The notes: generated by a model from the letters alone, not told the origin. DNA of 64,000 nt from Phoronis australis (GCA_002633005.1 NMRA01000003.1:1576860-1640859), one strand, 5' to 3'. Numbered from the stretch's first letter, positions 50,131 through 63,367 are shown. A program made the numbers and translations.

Positions 50131-51895
50131 CCACTAACAATAGTACCAAACTTTGTTTTTTCAGGTGAAAAGCCAATAACATAACTTTAACTCAATCATA
50201 TATTTCATGTTGGACTAAAGTTGATGAACCTGAATTTGGCGAATAAGGCAGCTAAAAATCATATTGCACAGTAAAATAAAATTATTATTTTACACATTGA
50301 AACGAAGTTTCTTTTATCAGAGTTCGTAAAATTTCCAAAGGCGAATGTCTTAGAATTCTCTAATAATATGTAATTGAGGAAAGTTTCAATGGGGATCCTT
50401 AGAAAATTTTAATCCACAATTGTTCACAACGCGAGCTCATGTAGTTTTGGTAACTTTCTGTACGTGGATCAAACTTCATTCATTTCATTTTATAGTTTAC
50501 AAAAATTTAATCTGAATTTAGTCGTCTTATTTGCCTAACTTGGGTCCAGCAACTTTAAATTGAGGCTCTGTACGTAAGTCGAGTGTTTTTCTAACTCAAA
50601 GCTTCCGAGTTCATATCAGTTCTGCGAAATCGTCAATGAAACAGTTTCATAATAACATAAAGTGCGGAAACTCACTCCGATTTCATTGGTTTTTCTTGTT
50701 AATTAACCAATGTGTCAACTGAGGTCACCTTGTGAATAAATCACCATGTGATTAATTGGAAAATGATTAAGAATTGCATTCGTGCACCAGGATTTTGTGG
50801 TCTGGACTAAATAGCCTTTTGATGTGTAATAATCCTTTCATAAAGTTTTACGTCAGTCCTCCGGAAGAAGGTAATGTTAGCAAGCTTATCCTTCATCATC
50901 ACATCTTCTGATAATCTACCTGCGGTATTTGTTTTCTAATTAGCCAAGGAAATCCACTTACCTGTGTCTAATGAAGTTGGTTCAGTTATTAACATAGTTC
51001 TTCTTGTCATTTAGGTTGTGTATTGCTTCTGGCCACTTATCAGGTTATTTAGGACCCTAGTGACAGGCCTGCCTATATGCAAATATCTAAAAAACTGTAG
51101 ATTTTGACGCTGTAAACGTATGTTTTGTGAATGTAGTAAGTCTGTCGAATTGAGTTTTTGAGTTTTTGCCAATGTGCAAGTAATTGGGTTATATAAGCAA
51201 TTGTTTTTAGAGAAATGTAACTAAAAGAAAGGTGCAACGGTATCATTAAGGCCAAATCATGTTCAATACAATTGTTCAGGGTGAAGTCTCAAAAATTGTT
51301 ACAGTTTTCTAAGTCATCATTTGTTTTGCCAGAGGACATTAGCAGATTTGGTGTTTTAAAATGTTCAAAAAATCACTTTTGTGTCATTTCTCACTTAACT
51401 GGCTTTTTACATTTCCATTCTGTATATTTAACTCAGTCATTACTTACATTTAATTCTAAATTACATTTAAATTTTATATTATTTTCTTAATATTTTGCAT
51501 TTTTTGCGTTTCTTAATTTATTCATTTTTAAGAGCCATGTGGAAGATAAGTTTGATTCTTAACATGATTTATCCTCTATAAATAAAGTTATCTACATAGT
51601 ATCTATGCAACTCTCTAAATCCTTGCTGTATTGGTGAACAGCTTTCTGTTCTCAGGTAATGAAATACTGAGCGTTTCTTTATCAGCATCCCCCAGTGATG
51701 AGTCTCCCACTACTATAAATTGAAGGCAATACTCATGGTTTTGGAAACGTGATGTATGGCCTGATAACTTAATGCTCGAGTCATGTTTTATAGATGAATG
51801 ACTTCTTGGAAAGAGTCACAGCAGACAGGCAAGAACTGTGTTTCTTTAACTATTTGTCGGTCTGCAATTATTGTGGGTTTTATTTATTTTTCCAG
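50131..51895. other. Intron 2, last part, no gene seen
   Basis: Ends in the pyrimidine-rich acceptor TTTATTTATTTTTCCAG before 51896. Confidence 0.45.
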
Positions 51896-52128
51896 ACCCA
51901 ATGGACGGCAACTTGGTCGATCAAGCACAGTACCTGCTCTCTCAGTAACACCTGGTGTTCCTTATGAAAACTACGCCATCCCAAAGAAGCAGTCTCTGAA
52001 GAAGTCTAAGAGTCCGAACAGTCGCTCTACAAATGGTTCACTGAAGCACATAGATTCAGACAATCAAGACAATAAAAAGGGTTTACAAAGAACAATGTCA
52101 CCAGCAAAACCAGTTTCTGTCATTGAAG
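51896..52128 (+). CDS. Main gene, coding exon 3
   Basis: A 233-bp exon between TTTTTCCAG and donor GTATGTGTG at 52129. One base completes a codon left by exon 2 (Leu) or exon 1b (Gly), then 77 codons, then G in phase 1. It encodes PNGRQLGRSSTVPALSV, then KKQSLKKSKSPNSRS, a polar Asp/Asn-rich linker and LQRTMSPAKPVSV. The many Ser/Thr after basic residues or before Pro suggest a disordered, phosphorylated segment. Reading past the donor meets only a short extension before stop. It is shared by both N-terminal isoforms. Confidence 0.8.
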
Positions 52129-53170
52129 GTATGTGTGAGAGATTGGCAAACCTCAACAAAACAGTGTGTATACCTGCGTGTGTACAACAAAACTGGTTAT
52201 GTATAGCAGACGTGGCGAGCCTGCAGACAGGAATCAAACACAAACCTGCTTCTGCAATAGCAACCCAGGTGTGAAAAAAGATCAGTCCTGGCATTTATGA
52301 AAGAATTCACAAACAGCCCTTTACTGTCACAATGCCCCAGTCTTTTGCTACTTCAGTACATGGTCCTTCTTTTTGTGCCCCCACATATGAGTATGGTGAG
52401 GAGAAGGTTGCATGCATATTGCCGTCATGATCCTATCCAGTTGTCCTGTTTTTCAGTAGTCGGCTTGGTATCTCAGAAACACTGGTCAGATCTTCATGAA
52501 ATCAACACAAGGGTGTAGGGTACCACTTTTCTCTATCTTCTTGTGCCATGGGACTGAACTCCTCAGTATTTTTGGGGAGAAGGGCATTTCTGGATGATAT
52601 CTAGGAGAACACATGAAAAGTGACACAATGTAGTTTGTAATGTCATTGCGTTGCATTAGTCGATTTTCAGAAGGATTCGGCCAATGCGGCTCCCTCTAGC
52701 GGCTGTTTTGGTAGCAACACTGAAGGGTCTTTTTCAAGTTTGTAGGAAGAGTGTTTCCATATATATATCTAGGAAATCAAAGGATGTATTTCATTGAAAG
52801 TTCACACTGTGGTATGTGATTACAATATGTTGGCACCTGTTGATAGTCGGAGTGAACTTGACCACTGATGCACCACCTAATGGTCATTTTGGTCTCAAAA
52901 GTTGAGAATAGCATTAGACCAATAAATGAATTTCATTGAAACATGACACAGAGGTATGTGACCACAATGCACTGACACAATTTAATTTTTGTGCATACTG
53001 GATTATTGACTCACCTACTAGTGGCTATTTTAGTTTTTGTCAAGATATTTCATTTAGATTCAGCTGCCTCTGATGTAACCCCAGTCTACAAAAACTCATG
53101 GAAATCAATTTTAACAACTTGTGTCCCAGTTTGGAGATAATGGCAGTGACCATTTTTTGCGGATTCCAAC
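52129..53170. other. Intron 3 (5' part) with diverged repeat at about 52690-53060
   Basis: Near 52690, 52860 and 53010, phrases such as CACCACCTAATGGTCATTTT and CACCTACTAGTGGCTATTTT recur with ATTTCATTGAAA and GTGACCACAATG between them, a spacing of about 150 bp. This resembles the repeat at 38430-38750. No exon. Confidence 0.5.
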
Positions 53171-53371
53171 AAGTTGTATTCAATTTAAATCTGGTCTGCA
53201 GGACTACGTACAAAATTAAATTCCTAACAGTTCGTAGGCATCACGCCTCCTTCAAAGGACCAATCTTCAGTACCATCTTCCCTTTGAAGGAGGCGTGATG
53301 GCTCTGAGGTGTTAGGAATTTAATTTTGTATGTAGTCCATCAGACCAGATTTAATTCGAATACAATGAACT
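53171..53371. mobile_element. Long hairpin (palindromic) MITE
   Basis: Arms 53171-53258 and 53281-53371 are inverted copies (outer AATCTGGTCTG/CAGACCAGATT, inner CACGCCTCCTTCAAAGG/CCTTTGAAGGAGGCGTG) around a 22-nt loop. A few mismatches and a short indel are visible. There is no coding capacity. It lies within intron 3. Confidence 0.9.
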
Positions 53372-53829
53372 TTCCTGGATGGATCAACGATTACGTTTTA
53401 TGATTCCAACAAGTGCCTGTGCCCTTTATGTCTATCTTTGTGCCTGCCAACACCTTATGATCCTTCTGTGTGAAAAAAGACTACGAGACCTGCTAATTAG
53501 ATTTAGCCGGTGCTGTGTTCTGTTATGGCGTTTTTATTTCTTTGTAAAATTTGAAAACTAATTGAATTGATTATAGTTTATCACGGTAAGGTAATACTGC
53601 TTTTCATGGATACTGACTATTGCAGCTTCCCCTTGGGGTCAAATCTGTTGCCTCCTTGTACTTTACACAAAACTGACATTAGCACCCTTAGAAACGTACG
53701 GTTTGCAGTGTATAGTGGGCGAATATTTGCATTACTGCGATGCTCTCGTTTGAGGTTTGGTATCCTGTTTTATTCGTGTGTGATTCATGATGTTTGCAGG
53801 CCTGTACTTCTCATTCAAGATCATTCAAG

Positions 53830-54035
53830 ATGACATGTTAGAAAACTGTAAAAGTATTTTGATACATCCGTTTTGAACATTTGCAGCAAATGAAATTTGG
53901 TCATGTTATTGATACTGTTCTTTTATTGAACGAAATGAATTTTATTGAAAAGACACTATATTGGGACCTAATCAACGGCAGATTACCATAAAGCAAAAAA
54001 AATCAAAATTCTACAGACTTTGTGGTGCTTTTGAA
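53830..54035 (+). repeat. Dispersed repeat family A, fragment
   Basis: GTTAGAAAACTGTAAAAG, AATGAAATTTGGTCATGTTA and TCAAAATTCTACAGACTTT follow the family A order. Confidence 0.6.
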
Positions 54036-54044
54036 TATTCTACC

Positions 54045-54200
54045 AGATGGTGACCAGTCAAACTGTCATGTTGTTAAGATGGTTTTCAATAGGCGGCTTA
54101 AGATGTTGACCAGTCATAAAGTCAGATTTCTGGTGATGTCTGATGTTTGAGTGTTTTTAATGAGACTACCAGATGGTTACCAGTCAGTCAATGTCTGATA
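54045..54200. repeat. Short diverged repeat (ACCAGATGGTGACCAGTCA)
   Basis: ACCAGATGGTGACCAGTCA at 54045 and ACCAGATGGTTACCAGTCA at 54170, with TGTTGACCAGTCA between. A further copy lies at 55045, each followed by a TGATGTCTGATGTT-like phrase. Confidence 0.7.
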
Positions 54201-55826
54201 TCCGGTGCTAAAGTACAAATGAGTGGTCAATGCTAATAAAATGGTGTGGCATTCGTTACCTGGCTTACAAATTCCTAACACCAATAATTCCAGTCGCTTT
54301 TCTTAAAGTTAGCCATTCAAATGTTATTTGCAATTCGGCTCAAATGCTCCTGGTAAGCTGGAAAGGTCACCCGGTGCGTCTGACGTCATAGCAGAAACTG
54401 AAATGGTTAGAGTGGAAGCTTACCATTCATCTAGATTTTTGATTACAGTTTTCTTGCTCAACTTGTCACACAGTCAGTGCAGGCTCTGGCTGGGCTCAAG
54501 TCTCGGCAATTCTGCAGAGGCATCTGGGCAACTGATAGTCACATTTAACATGCATACATGTTGAGAACCAGTTTGATTTCAGAGGAGAAAACTGGTTCTC
54601 AAAATGTGGGCACCTTATATCTGGCTATTACCGATATTGGTACAGCTGAGTTAATGAACTCCCAGCTTGACTTCGCGCTTCACCCCTCCCATGCAGTTAC
54701 AAATATGGTCCACTTCATTAATATTAATTCTGTTAATTGTGTTTGTCACACAAATCTCAATGTTGAAGTACTGGAGTTTCTTGCAAAAATTGGACATGAT
54801 ATCTTCCCTCCGTTGACTTGTAAAAAAAACTGATAAACTCTACTTGTGTTGTCACGCGCTTCAGTTGATTAGGAGCATCCAAGTTCTGATTGTGAGACAT
54901 GTGATTCAACTGTTGCAAGTGAGATGAGCTATTGCAAAAGCTTAAGTTAGGGTGAATGATAAAGTACATGGCAATTCAGACTTGTCAAGTTGTTTATGGT
55001 ACTTGAAACCGCCCATTTGTGCTCCATGGTGCTTCTAAGTTGGCTACCAGATGGTGACCAGTCAGACAATTATGTCTGATGTCTGATGTTAAGGTTCTTT
55101 TTAAGTAGGCTACAATGAGCATGAACTATCAAAGTGAGTGAACTGTTGAAAGTATACCACCATGCTTGGAGTAATTTTACAGTTGCTATGATCTATGGTC
55201 AATTTGTCCTAGTAGCAGTGGGGTACAATAAACAGTAAATTGCACTGTTCCCATGTATTTTGAAATCAAAGAAATATTTCAGGAAAAACACCCATGGTGA
55301 ATTCCTCAAATAGTTGTGTCGTCCTGACAAAGGATTCCCCCGCATTAATACAGTAAAATTTGCTAGAATCCAGGCAAATTCCTATTCCAATACAAGCAAT
55401 ATTTTTCACATTGTAAATTTGCTTTAAAAACTCAGTTATTTCCACTGATTTTTGCATTGGAACAGCACTTACATCTGAAGTTGTAGTACAAATTGGTTTG
55501 CTTTTCACATTACTAACCTGCTAAGTGAGCCTCAGGTCTTGACCAATAAAGAACAGCCAGTGGTTCCCGAGCCACAAATTACTTCAAGTAGCAATTGAAG
55601 GCTGTATTTTGGTAAGTGGTCTACATCAAAAGTTATTTTTTATTATGAGGTGGGTCCATTAAGCAGCAAAGTTTGACAAAAATGCATTTTCTTCTGTTAT
55701 TTCCTACCTGGAGGCCTAGTTCACATATTGACTGTAATTCCCTCATCTATGTTAATCTATTGCCCTATTCATTTTATTTAGTCAAGGCCTTTAAGAGATA
55801 AATTAATTGCTAATTTCCTCATCCAG
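54201..55826. other. Intron 3 (3' part), no gene seen
   Basis: Contains another ACCAGATGGTGACCAGTCA unit near 55045. It ends in acceptor TTTCCTCATCCAG at 55826. The minus-strand frame at 55266-55508 has no exon borders. Confidence 0.45.
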
Positions 55827-55934
55827 GTTGTGATGAGGAGCCTCTAGTGGTATTCACAGACTGCCTGGAGAGCAGGAGCAAACCTCAACTTGCACGGCCA
55901 CCTCTCATCAGAAGTCACACCTGCTCATTAACAG
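55827..55934 (+). CDS. Main gene, coding exon 4
   Basis: A 108-bp exon between ATCCAG and donor GTAAGTTAG at 55935. Two bases complete Gly from exon 3, then 35 codons, then G in phase 1. It encodes CDEEPLVVFTDCLESRS followed by KPQLARPPLIRSHTCSL. It is a multiple of three with phase 1 at both ends, so it is skippable in frame. The RSHTCS context resembles a basophilic kinase or 14-3-3-type site, which is only a suggestion. Confidence 0.75.
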
Positions 55935-58245
55935 GTAAGTTAGCATTCAAGCAAATTTGTTAAAGATAATGAAATCAAATGCTTAGACGCATTTTTTCAC
56001 AATAGGTGCCTTTAAACTGTGATACGGATTTCTTTGTGTGTCACAATTCGTTGTGATGAAGGTTTGGCTTGCATAATAGGTCTAATGTGAACACTTTAAT
56101 AGTCTTATACGGAGGAACGCATCTTATTAATTTTGTTGTCTGTCATTGTGTTTTTGTTCTGATTCAGTTTCATTACGTCATTTGTGGCAATTGAACTGAC
56201 CAGATTTTACGATAAGTTACCCTGGACACAGTTTTTGACGAGCTGTAAGAAATAAAGACAAAGAATTGAGAGTCAGGCATTTTGTTTATCGTTTCCCATA
56301 TTTTTCATTCTGTGCTTGTGCTTGGAGTTGTGCGGTGTTTTCATGGACCTCAAGAAATTTGAGATGGAGCCCAAATGTTTGGCCAGATGAGTACACAGGG
56401 CCCAATGTTTGCGTCTGTAGAGCCAACCTGTTCTGTTATCCGGGACTCAAGGGGAGATTAACACCCCAACCTTTTCCTTATTCTAATTCTTCTCTAAATT
56501 TCCACACAATATGTCTGACAAGTCGATATTCAATTTTTGTCAAAGTTCTTCCCAAAAACCAAATTAAAAGATTAAAAACGTTTAGCCTATTACTAGCATA
56601 ATTCTGCTGTGTAGATAGATGTGATGATACAACATTTGGTTGCAGCTAGATAATCAGCCTCCTTTGAAAAATGGAAAAGGACAGTTTTATTAAGTACGTT
56701 GTGCTAAACTGACAGGGTCCCATTTATTTTAGGGGTTTGTTATAAAACGTTAAGATACGACTGGGCTCCACACATAGCATAACCTCAACTTGCCAAATAC
56801 TGCAATCTGGCAAAATTCCCACGGCTTTTACAAGCAACATAATTACAGTCAAAAATGAAAAGCGACAGGCCAACTAGCTAAACATCGGCCAGAACACTTC
56901 AAAATGCCTGGGTGGCAGTTTTTTGGAGTAAATTGTGTGCTCAAACCCAGTAATATCATCTGGGCTCTGCTCTTACCTAAGGCAGGAAAAGCAGGTAATC
57001 AGAACACATTCTGTGTGCGTGCGTCATGAACACGCTCTTTCGGTCTGTGCCGGACAATTCTCATTCCTGTCTTTAGTAGTTTCAGCGCGTACTTGAATTT
57101 GTACACAATTGCATTTGGAAAAAAATGTTACTAATTTTTGAAGTCTAGAAGTAAGCACAGATTACAGGTGCATTCTAATATTTGACTTCTTCTGAGTTGG
57201 TTGCAACTCGCAAAAATCTGGTAACTTCGTGGTATCTTAGGATTATTACGAGGTTGCCAAGTCACCAAATCGATGCCCAGTACAAGCATGACAGTTACAA
57301 TGTGATGCACTCGCGTTTAGTACCTAGAACGGATGTACAAAATGTTAAATGTTTTTAGACTAGTTCTATACACTGGTATTCAAAATGAGGTAAAACGTGT
57401 TACTTTAGTAGTCCAAACAGGTGTACTGGCATTTAGCATGATTGAGTCTGACTGTTTGTGGTTAGGCTAAAATCACAGGAAATTACATGTTAAGTGAATG
57501 AGAGATTCAATGGTCCATTACCAGGTATGAGTTGGCCTGGATGGTAGGATGTGCGTCACTTAATTGTACAACAGCTAAGTTGTGGTACTGTAAGGGCGCC
57601 TATCATGTAACTGATAGAAAATGACTGTCATGCACACTGTTATTTTGTCTGTTATGTTCTATTTGTGTTAAGACAATACTCAATCCTATAATAGAGAAAA
57701 AAAAACATTAACCTAGTTGATTTCACACATCAGATGAAAAAAATAGTTAATACGTCACCTACTTTTGGTGCTAATTCAACAGAGAGTGAAAATCTTGATA
57801 TTAGTTTAAAAAGGTGAGGTACCAACCCTTTTCCATCTATTCTAGATATTGCAGCGACACCTTCTGGTTAAATTGTTCGTCTTTTTGTGCTTTACATGAA
57901 GCTGCTCAGTACCTAGGAACATACAGTTTGTGGTGTATTGCGGGTACATATCTACGGTTTGCATTGCTCTCTTGTTTTTTTTTTCTTTTGAATTGGGTGC
58001 TTCTATTCAGGTCATGAACCTCTGTGTGACTGATATTTAGAGACAAATATTTTAGTTTTAGTTAAGTGCTGGTGAAAATGTGTTCAATAGGTGGCAGTAG
58101 TGCACAATGGGTAACAAGGGTGTTTATTTCAGCACTCTGTGGTGTTATACCAGTGTAACATATAATCCATCTGCCTTCTCAGATGGTAGGCTTAACACTA
58201 AACTTGAAATGACTTAGTGTAAGACTGTTAAACCCGTGTAGCTCT
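55935..58245. other. Intron 4 (first part), no gene seen
   Basis: The frame at 56266-56601 has a Cys/Trp-rich sequence without known motifs or splice borders. No delimitable repeat. Confidence 0.35.
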
Positions 58246-58761
58246 CTAAAGGCCCTTTCATATTGACTTAACTCCGGTCTGAGCGGAGTGTCTACGTAAA
58301 CAGCACAGTTAACGGGACCGTTCATACTGGCTTTGGTAGTTAATGAACATCAAAGTAAGCGGTTGTATGCCGCTGTCGTCATCGAAGTTATCGCAAGGTA
58401 GCGTTGCACACTAAGATTTTTTTCAATGTTTTAATTTGGAAATATATACATATGATAAGTGACATTAAACTGATTTTTAAATCGATTGGTCATTATTAAA
58501 GCAAAATATAAGCAGCTATTAGTGACCACACTGCCTTGTAACTGTTGACGATAACATTGGCACCTGGCGATAACTTCGATTGGACCGATCTTAAGCGTTC
58601 ATACTTCACCGCAGTGTCGACGCTGCGGTCTTAAATCCACCTGTTAACTGCGATGTTAATTGGAGCTGTTAACTGCGATCCAGGACCGGCGTTAAGCGTT
58701 CATACTGACCGCAACTTCCCAAACCATCGACGCGTCGACGTTAGTATGGAAGGCCCTTTAC
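58246..58761. mobile_element. MITE-like element with AAGGCCCTTT termini
   Basis: The left end TAAAGGCCCTTTCATATTGAC faces GTTAGTATGGAAGGCCCTTTA at the right, about 18 of 22 positions complementary. The inside is rich in CG and short palindromes (CGACGCGTCGACG, CGATAACTTCGAT) and in repeated GTTCATACT and GTTAACTGCGAT phrases. It is about 515 bp long and has no protein frame. Confidence 0.7.
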
Positions 58762-59252
58762 TCTGGTGTTACAGCATGTGTAATCCTGGAGTAACAACAG
58801 GTGTCATGTTGGTATAACATTAAACCCAGCAGATAGACATTAGTGATTTTTCTTTTGTAGGCTTGAATAGCATATAAAACTAAGGATTAAAATGTTATGC
58901 TGTGTGATTCTGGTAAATTCGCATGTCAGTGTTTTAATCATCGAGCATTTTTTAATTCATCTTTTGTCCACAATGTTGCTTTAAAGGACCTACCCATTGG
59001 GGTTTGAAAAGAGATCAGTCCAAGTCTGGTATTAATGCTGCGTTTGAATATAGGATTACAAAATCCAAGTGCTGTGCATGCCACTATTTGTAGCGAGCAG
59101 AGAAAATAACAATTGCCGGCAATTTTCCAACTCAAGGTAATATTAGCCAAAGAACTGATTTCCAAGTCCAGCAAGCCATTTTTAACAGACGAAAGGATAC
59201 CCCAAGGCAATCATCCTTAGACATTGGTGCATCCGGTCATCTGAGAGTCATC

Positions 59253-59395
59253 TGGTGTTATACCAGCGTAACACCAGTGTAACACCGATGTTATGCCAGT
59301 GTTACACAGGTGTTACACCAGTGTAACAGTGGTCTGAGTTTAACACCAGGTGTAACACCAGTGTTTCATTAAACTCGGGTATTACACTAACACCA
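59253..59395. repeat. Array of GTGTTACACCAG palindromic units
   Basis: GGTGTTATACCAGCGTAACA is followed by repeated CCAGTGTAACACC, AGTGTTACACAGGTGTTACA and CACCAGGTGTAACACCAGTG phrases in both orientations for about 140 bp. A single unit (GGTGTTATACCAGTGTAACA) also lies near 58140, before the element at 58246. Confidence 0.8.
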
Positions 59396-59682
59396 AGCTT
59401 GAATTGACCCGGCCAGTATGCGATTGCATCTGAAATCCTTTTACAAGACAGAACTTGACTTTCTCCGAAGAAAACCTCAGGGTGGTCCCCTTCATAATTT
59501 CATAGTTTCCCAATCTGTCCCCTGCCATCATAAAGGAATCTCACCTACATAATTTTGACAGTTGTTCCATTTCAAACCACAAGAGACTATTGGTGTTTTA
59601 TAATAATATCTTGTATAATATAATCACATTCAATATTCAGTACTAAATATTACTTTAAGTGTTGTTTAAGTGGCATTATTGG

Positions 59683-59950
59683 CTAGAAATGTTGTCTTGT
59701 GAGATCAGCACCAATGCTGAATTGAATTCACAGCCTCAGTGGTTAAAATCCATGATGCTTCTGGAGGAGCTTGACACCACTGGTAATGCAAATGTAACTA
59801 ACTGATTAGGGTTCACAGTGAATTGTTGGCAGGCAATGGCGAGAATTGACAAATTGCAATAAAATCACAAAACAACAAATTTTGTTGTCCTATAACTCAG
59901 GTCAAGGGAAGCCTATGCACTTCACTGAAAATAATCCCCAAAATGCATTG
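59683..59950 (-). mobile_element. tRNA-derived SINE, copy 3
   Basis: On the minus strand, AAGCTCCTCCAGAAGCATC and GGCTGTGAATTCAATTCAGC stand for the A- and B-box regions; the body and the 5' AT-rich segment (AAATCACAAAACAACAAATT on the plus strand) are in the order seen at 43530 and 49865. This is the most diverged of the three. Confidence 0.55.
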
Positions 59951-62900
59951 CTCAGTCATAAACCAATTGTGTCCTATTGAAGAGCAGTCCTCAACACTTT
60001 ATTCTCTGGGCTGAGTATGACGTAAAGCATGTTACTTATTAGTTGAATGTCTTCATTATGATTAATATCTACAGTAATCATCGGATGTCTGCAAACTAAA
60101 ATTAGTCAAACTTCCATGTTCTGGGCCTGCCTCCATCAAACATTACTGGGTCTTTTAAATTATTGTGGGCAATTTCTTAAGTCTTAGGGACCACCAAAAT
60201 GTACTTGACCATAAGTAATCGAAATTCAAGGAATATTTCGAGCAGTGCTCTTGAAAGTGTGACCATCAATAATTCCCAAGTAATATTTTCGAGCACCCTT
60301 AGGAAATTATTTGCAAATTCTAAGACTGCTATGTAGCATTCTTGAAAAACTACTTATTACGTTGTACAATTTATTTGAAGCCTTAAGTTCACAATTTGAT
60401 ACCCTATCATACAATGCGAGTATATTTAATATAATTGCACTTATTAGTGAGTTCTTCAGTAATACCTACTGCACTATAGGTTTCGTTGAGTTCTTACCGC
60501 AAGAAAGCTGTATGTCACAACATCACAAACCTTAAAGCTTTTTCATGTTGCGGTACCAAAACAGCATTCATGTAAATTGCAAAGTTAGTTTGAACCTTTT
60601 AAACCACTTTCGATAATTAATGGATACCGAAATTATCACAATTTCATGATGTGTGGGTTATCAAAGTTAAGATGTGCCTAATGCAATATGCAGGCATATT
60701 TTCTAATTGGTGGATAGTGAATGAAATGAAGTGGTAGAATAGGAATAATTGTTATGCATGAGACTTTACATTTGGTTGATGTTATGCATTGAGGAGAGAA
60801 AGAGCATCTTTAGGTGTTGGTCAAATTTGGCGACCTTGTCTTCATTTTCAAGGTCATAGTGCGAAATGTTGGAGCTGCATCACATCACACGCACAGTATG
60901 AAAGTTTAACACAAAATTTTTTCATTCGAAAATTTTGTCAATTTAGTTGAGTGATCAATTTCAGATGTGCTGGAAAAAGGGTTGCAATTATATTCATCTG
61001 ACTGAAATGTATACAAAAACATAATAGTGTCATAAAATTATAGTTTTGAAAATGCTTGTATTTTGGTCATCCTGTGGCAAAATGCTGGTTCAAAACAGAT
61101 ATAAAGTTTGACAGGTCCAATAAACCTTTCCAAGATCTGGTAAAACCTGGCAGTAAAAACAGTCATTGGATTTACCATACTATTCATTTATTCTGAATCT
61201 AATCTAAAATGACATAACACATAATGATTTGTGCCTGTGACTAGAGGCACATTACAGTCATCCTTTGACAAATGAACAAAGTAATATTACATAACCGTGG
61301 ATTCCTGGTCAGTAAGTATAATCAATGTGACAACAACTGTCCTGTCTTCTTGCACACTTTATTTTTGTTTTAATTCTTTGAGCCACAAGTTTTAATCTGT
61401 ACCAGGTTCAGCCCTGTCTAACCAATCTGTCCTGTGGCCCACCTCAATATGCCAGTGTGTTTATAATACCTTCCTCTTCAATGGTTGGAAGCACCTTCCC
61501 TGTTGAGTTCCAAGCCTCAAAGTGTACTTGTGATGACCATAAGATTGTCTGAATGGACAGTACAATGAAGCTAATTCACACCACTGATAGAAGGTGTTGT
61601 GTATTGTACCCTGATAACTGTCACTTGGGAGGGATTAGCTGATGTGAATGAATCCAATAACTGCTAGTCCTACAGGTAACATATTGCCAACTGGCTGAGA
61701 CAGATGCATGTACAGATGTGGGGGTTATAGAGAGAGAGAAGATACTTTGTACATTACCACTTGTACATGGCTTTCTTGAATACCACATGACAGCTATTAG
61801 CACTCCATGGTTACATAGGACACCACACTGATAAACAAAGCAACAGAATCAGTGAGGACATTAGAGACTGACCAGTTTACAATGAACCTAATGGAGTCTT
61901 CATATGTGACTGAAATACTAATTTACCATGTTTACCCTTAAAATACCAGGTGAAATTGTTCACCTGTTGGATATGAAAGTGACCAAGTGGATATTGGACG
62001 ATGCTGATGTTTAATATTATTGGAGTGACATTATAGTGGATGCAGTGGTGTGGATTGGTCAATTAGTGGAGCGTAGCAGGCATTGACTGGAGCTTTTGTT
62101 GACTGAAGACAGCTTTCAAAAGACTGATTTTGCCTGGAGGGTTGTATCAATGCCAAGACAAGATTCAAATTTGTAATAGGTGACAGTTCTATTGCTAGTT
62201 TTACTGGTCAACAGATGGTGCTACAGGGTAGGGAGTTGGCAAGAGCAAGCTGAGATGTCTTCTACTTGGGTGGTTTTTGTTAAATCAACATTATGAAACA
62301 GACAGTTTTTACTTACCTTTGTTTGCCAAATTCTTTTCCAGTCTGCTAATTTGCTGTTTCTACTGTTTTGGTGTGATTTTAAGCCCCAGGCTGTTTGAAT
62401 TTCTTGTGGTTAAGTGCTCTGGGGTGTTTACCTGTGTTCAAGTCTTTATGTGGGTTCATTGTGGCGGAGTTGTCAACAGACACTACCTTGTCACATTGTT
62501 CATGTAACATTTTCTAACTGGAGTGCCATCACATGTTTGGATAGGACAGAACACAGCATTCGGCTTCACATGAACATGGAAGGGATTCAATGGTTGTCTC
62601 ATATACTGCCAGTGAAGTGGAACTCTTCAGCCTTTTTACCTTGTTACATTTCGTAACGGGCAGGTTTCAATTAACCAGCCGTGGGGTTGAGTTTTAGACT
62701 TCGTTCAAATTACAAGCTGTGTGCTGTTATTGATTTTATATTCGCTGCTGTTAATTTTCGAGTAACAAGATTTCTACTCATCCGTACCAGATTGCAACCA
62801 TTGTTATAGGTATGCCAGGAGAGACTAGCTTGTAATAAGCGCTCATTGTTACCATGTACAAGGAGAGACTGCATTGAGATCATCACCTTGTGATTGGCTG

Positions 62901-63367
62901 GTCATTTGTATACAGATGAGAAGAGGAGATAAGGCTACTTTTCCATGTATGCTTCTTTCCTGTGAGTGGTTATCCTTTGGGACAAGTGAAGGCTTCATCC
63001 ATATATCTATATTTGGATAGTGAAAAAGGATTGTCAAACAGGGAATTGTTTCACGTGGGAAGATGCCTGGACAAATCAACTGTACTAATTGAATATATGG
63101 CCTAGGAGACAGTGTTTAATGTCGTATCGTGTTTCATGTAAAAATGAAATTGGTGCAAGATGGAGTATTCCGCACCTGATAATTAGGCTGGAAAGTATTG
63201 TACTGGTGGGGGAAGTCACAGTGTGATTTATTTTAAAGGGATTCTCAATATTGAAGGAGTTGTGGTGGAGTGGAGTACTGTGTCAAGTTGGTGCATTGTG
63301 AAAATGACACATACCTGGTGAACTGTTGTATGGTAGAGGTGTGTGTTGTGTTAGGTCTAACTAAGCC
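59951..63367. other. Intron 4 (later part) and upstream of the second alternative start
   Basis: No exon-like frame is seen. The last ~250 bp before 63368 would hold the 5' UTR and promoter of exon 1c; no promoter motif is clear. Confidence 0.35.

Noticed and set aside
52129-52274. Extension of exon 3 past the donor as a coding region
   Set aside because: The GTATGTGTG donor is strong and exon 4 continues the frame. The extension would be a retained intron ending after about 48 codons.
56266-56601. 111-codon frame with Cys/Trp-rich sequence
   Set aside because: No splice borders, no recognised motif and no good start; chance frame or unrecognised repeat.
58938-59210. 90-codon minus-strand frame
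   Set aside because: No splice borders or motif, and it lies among repeat clusters; insufficient support.
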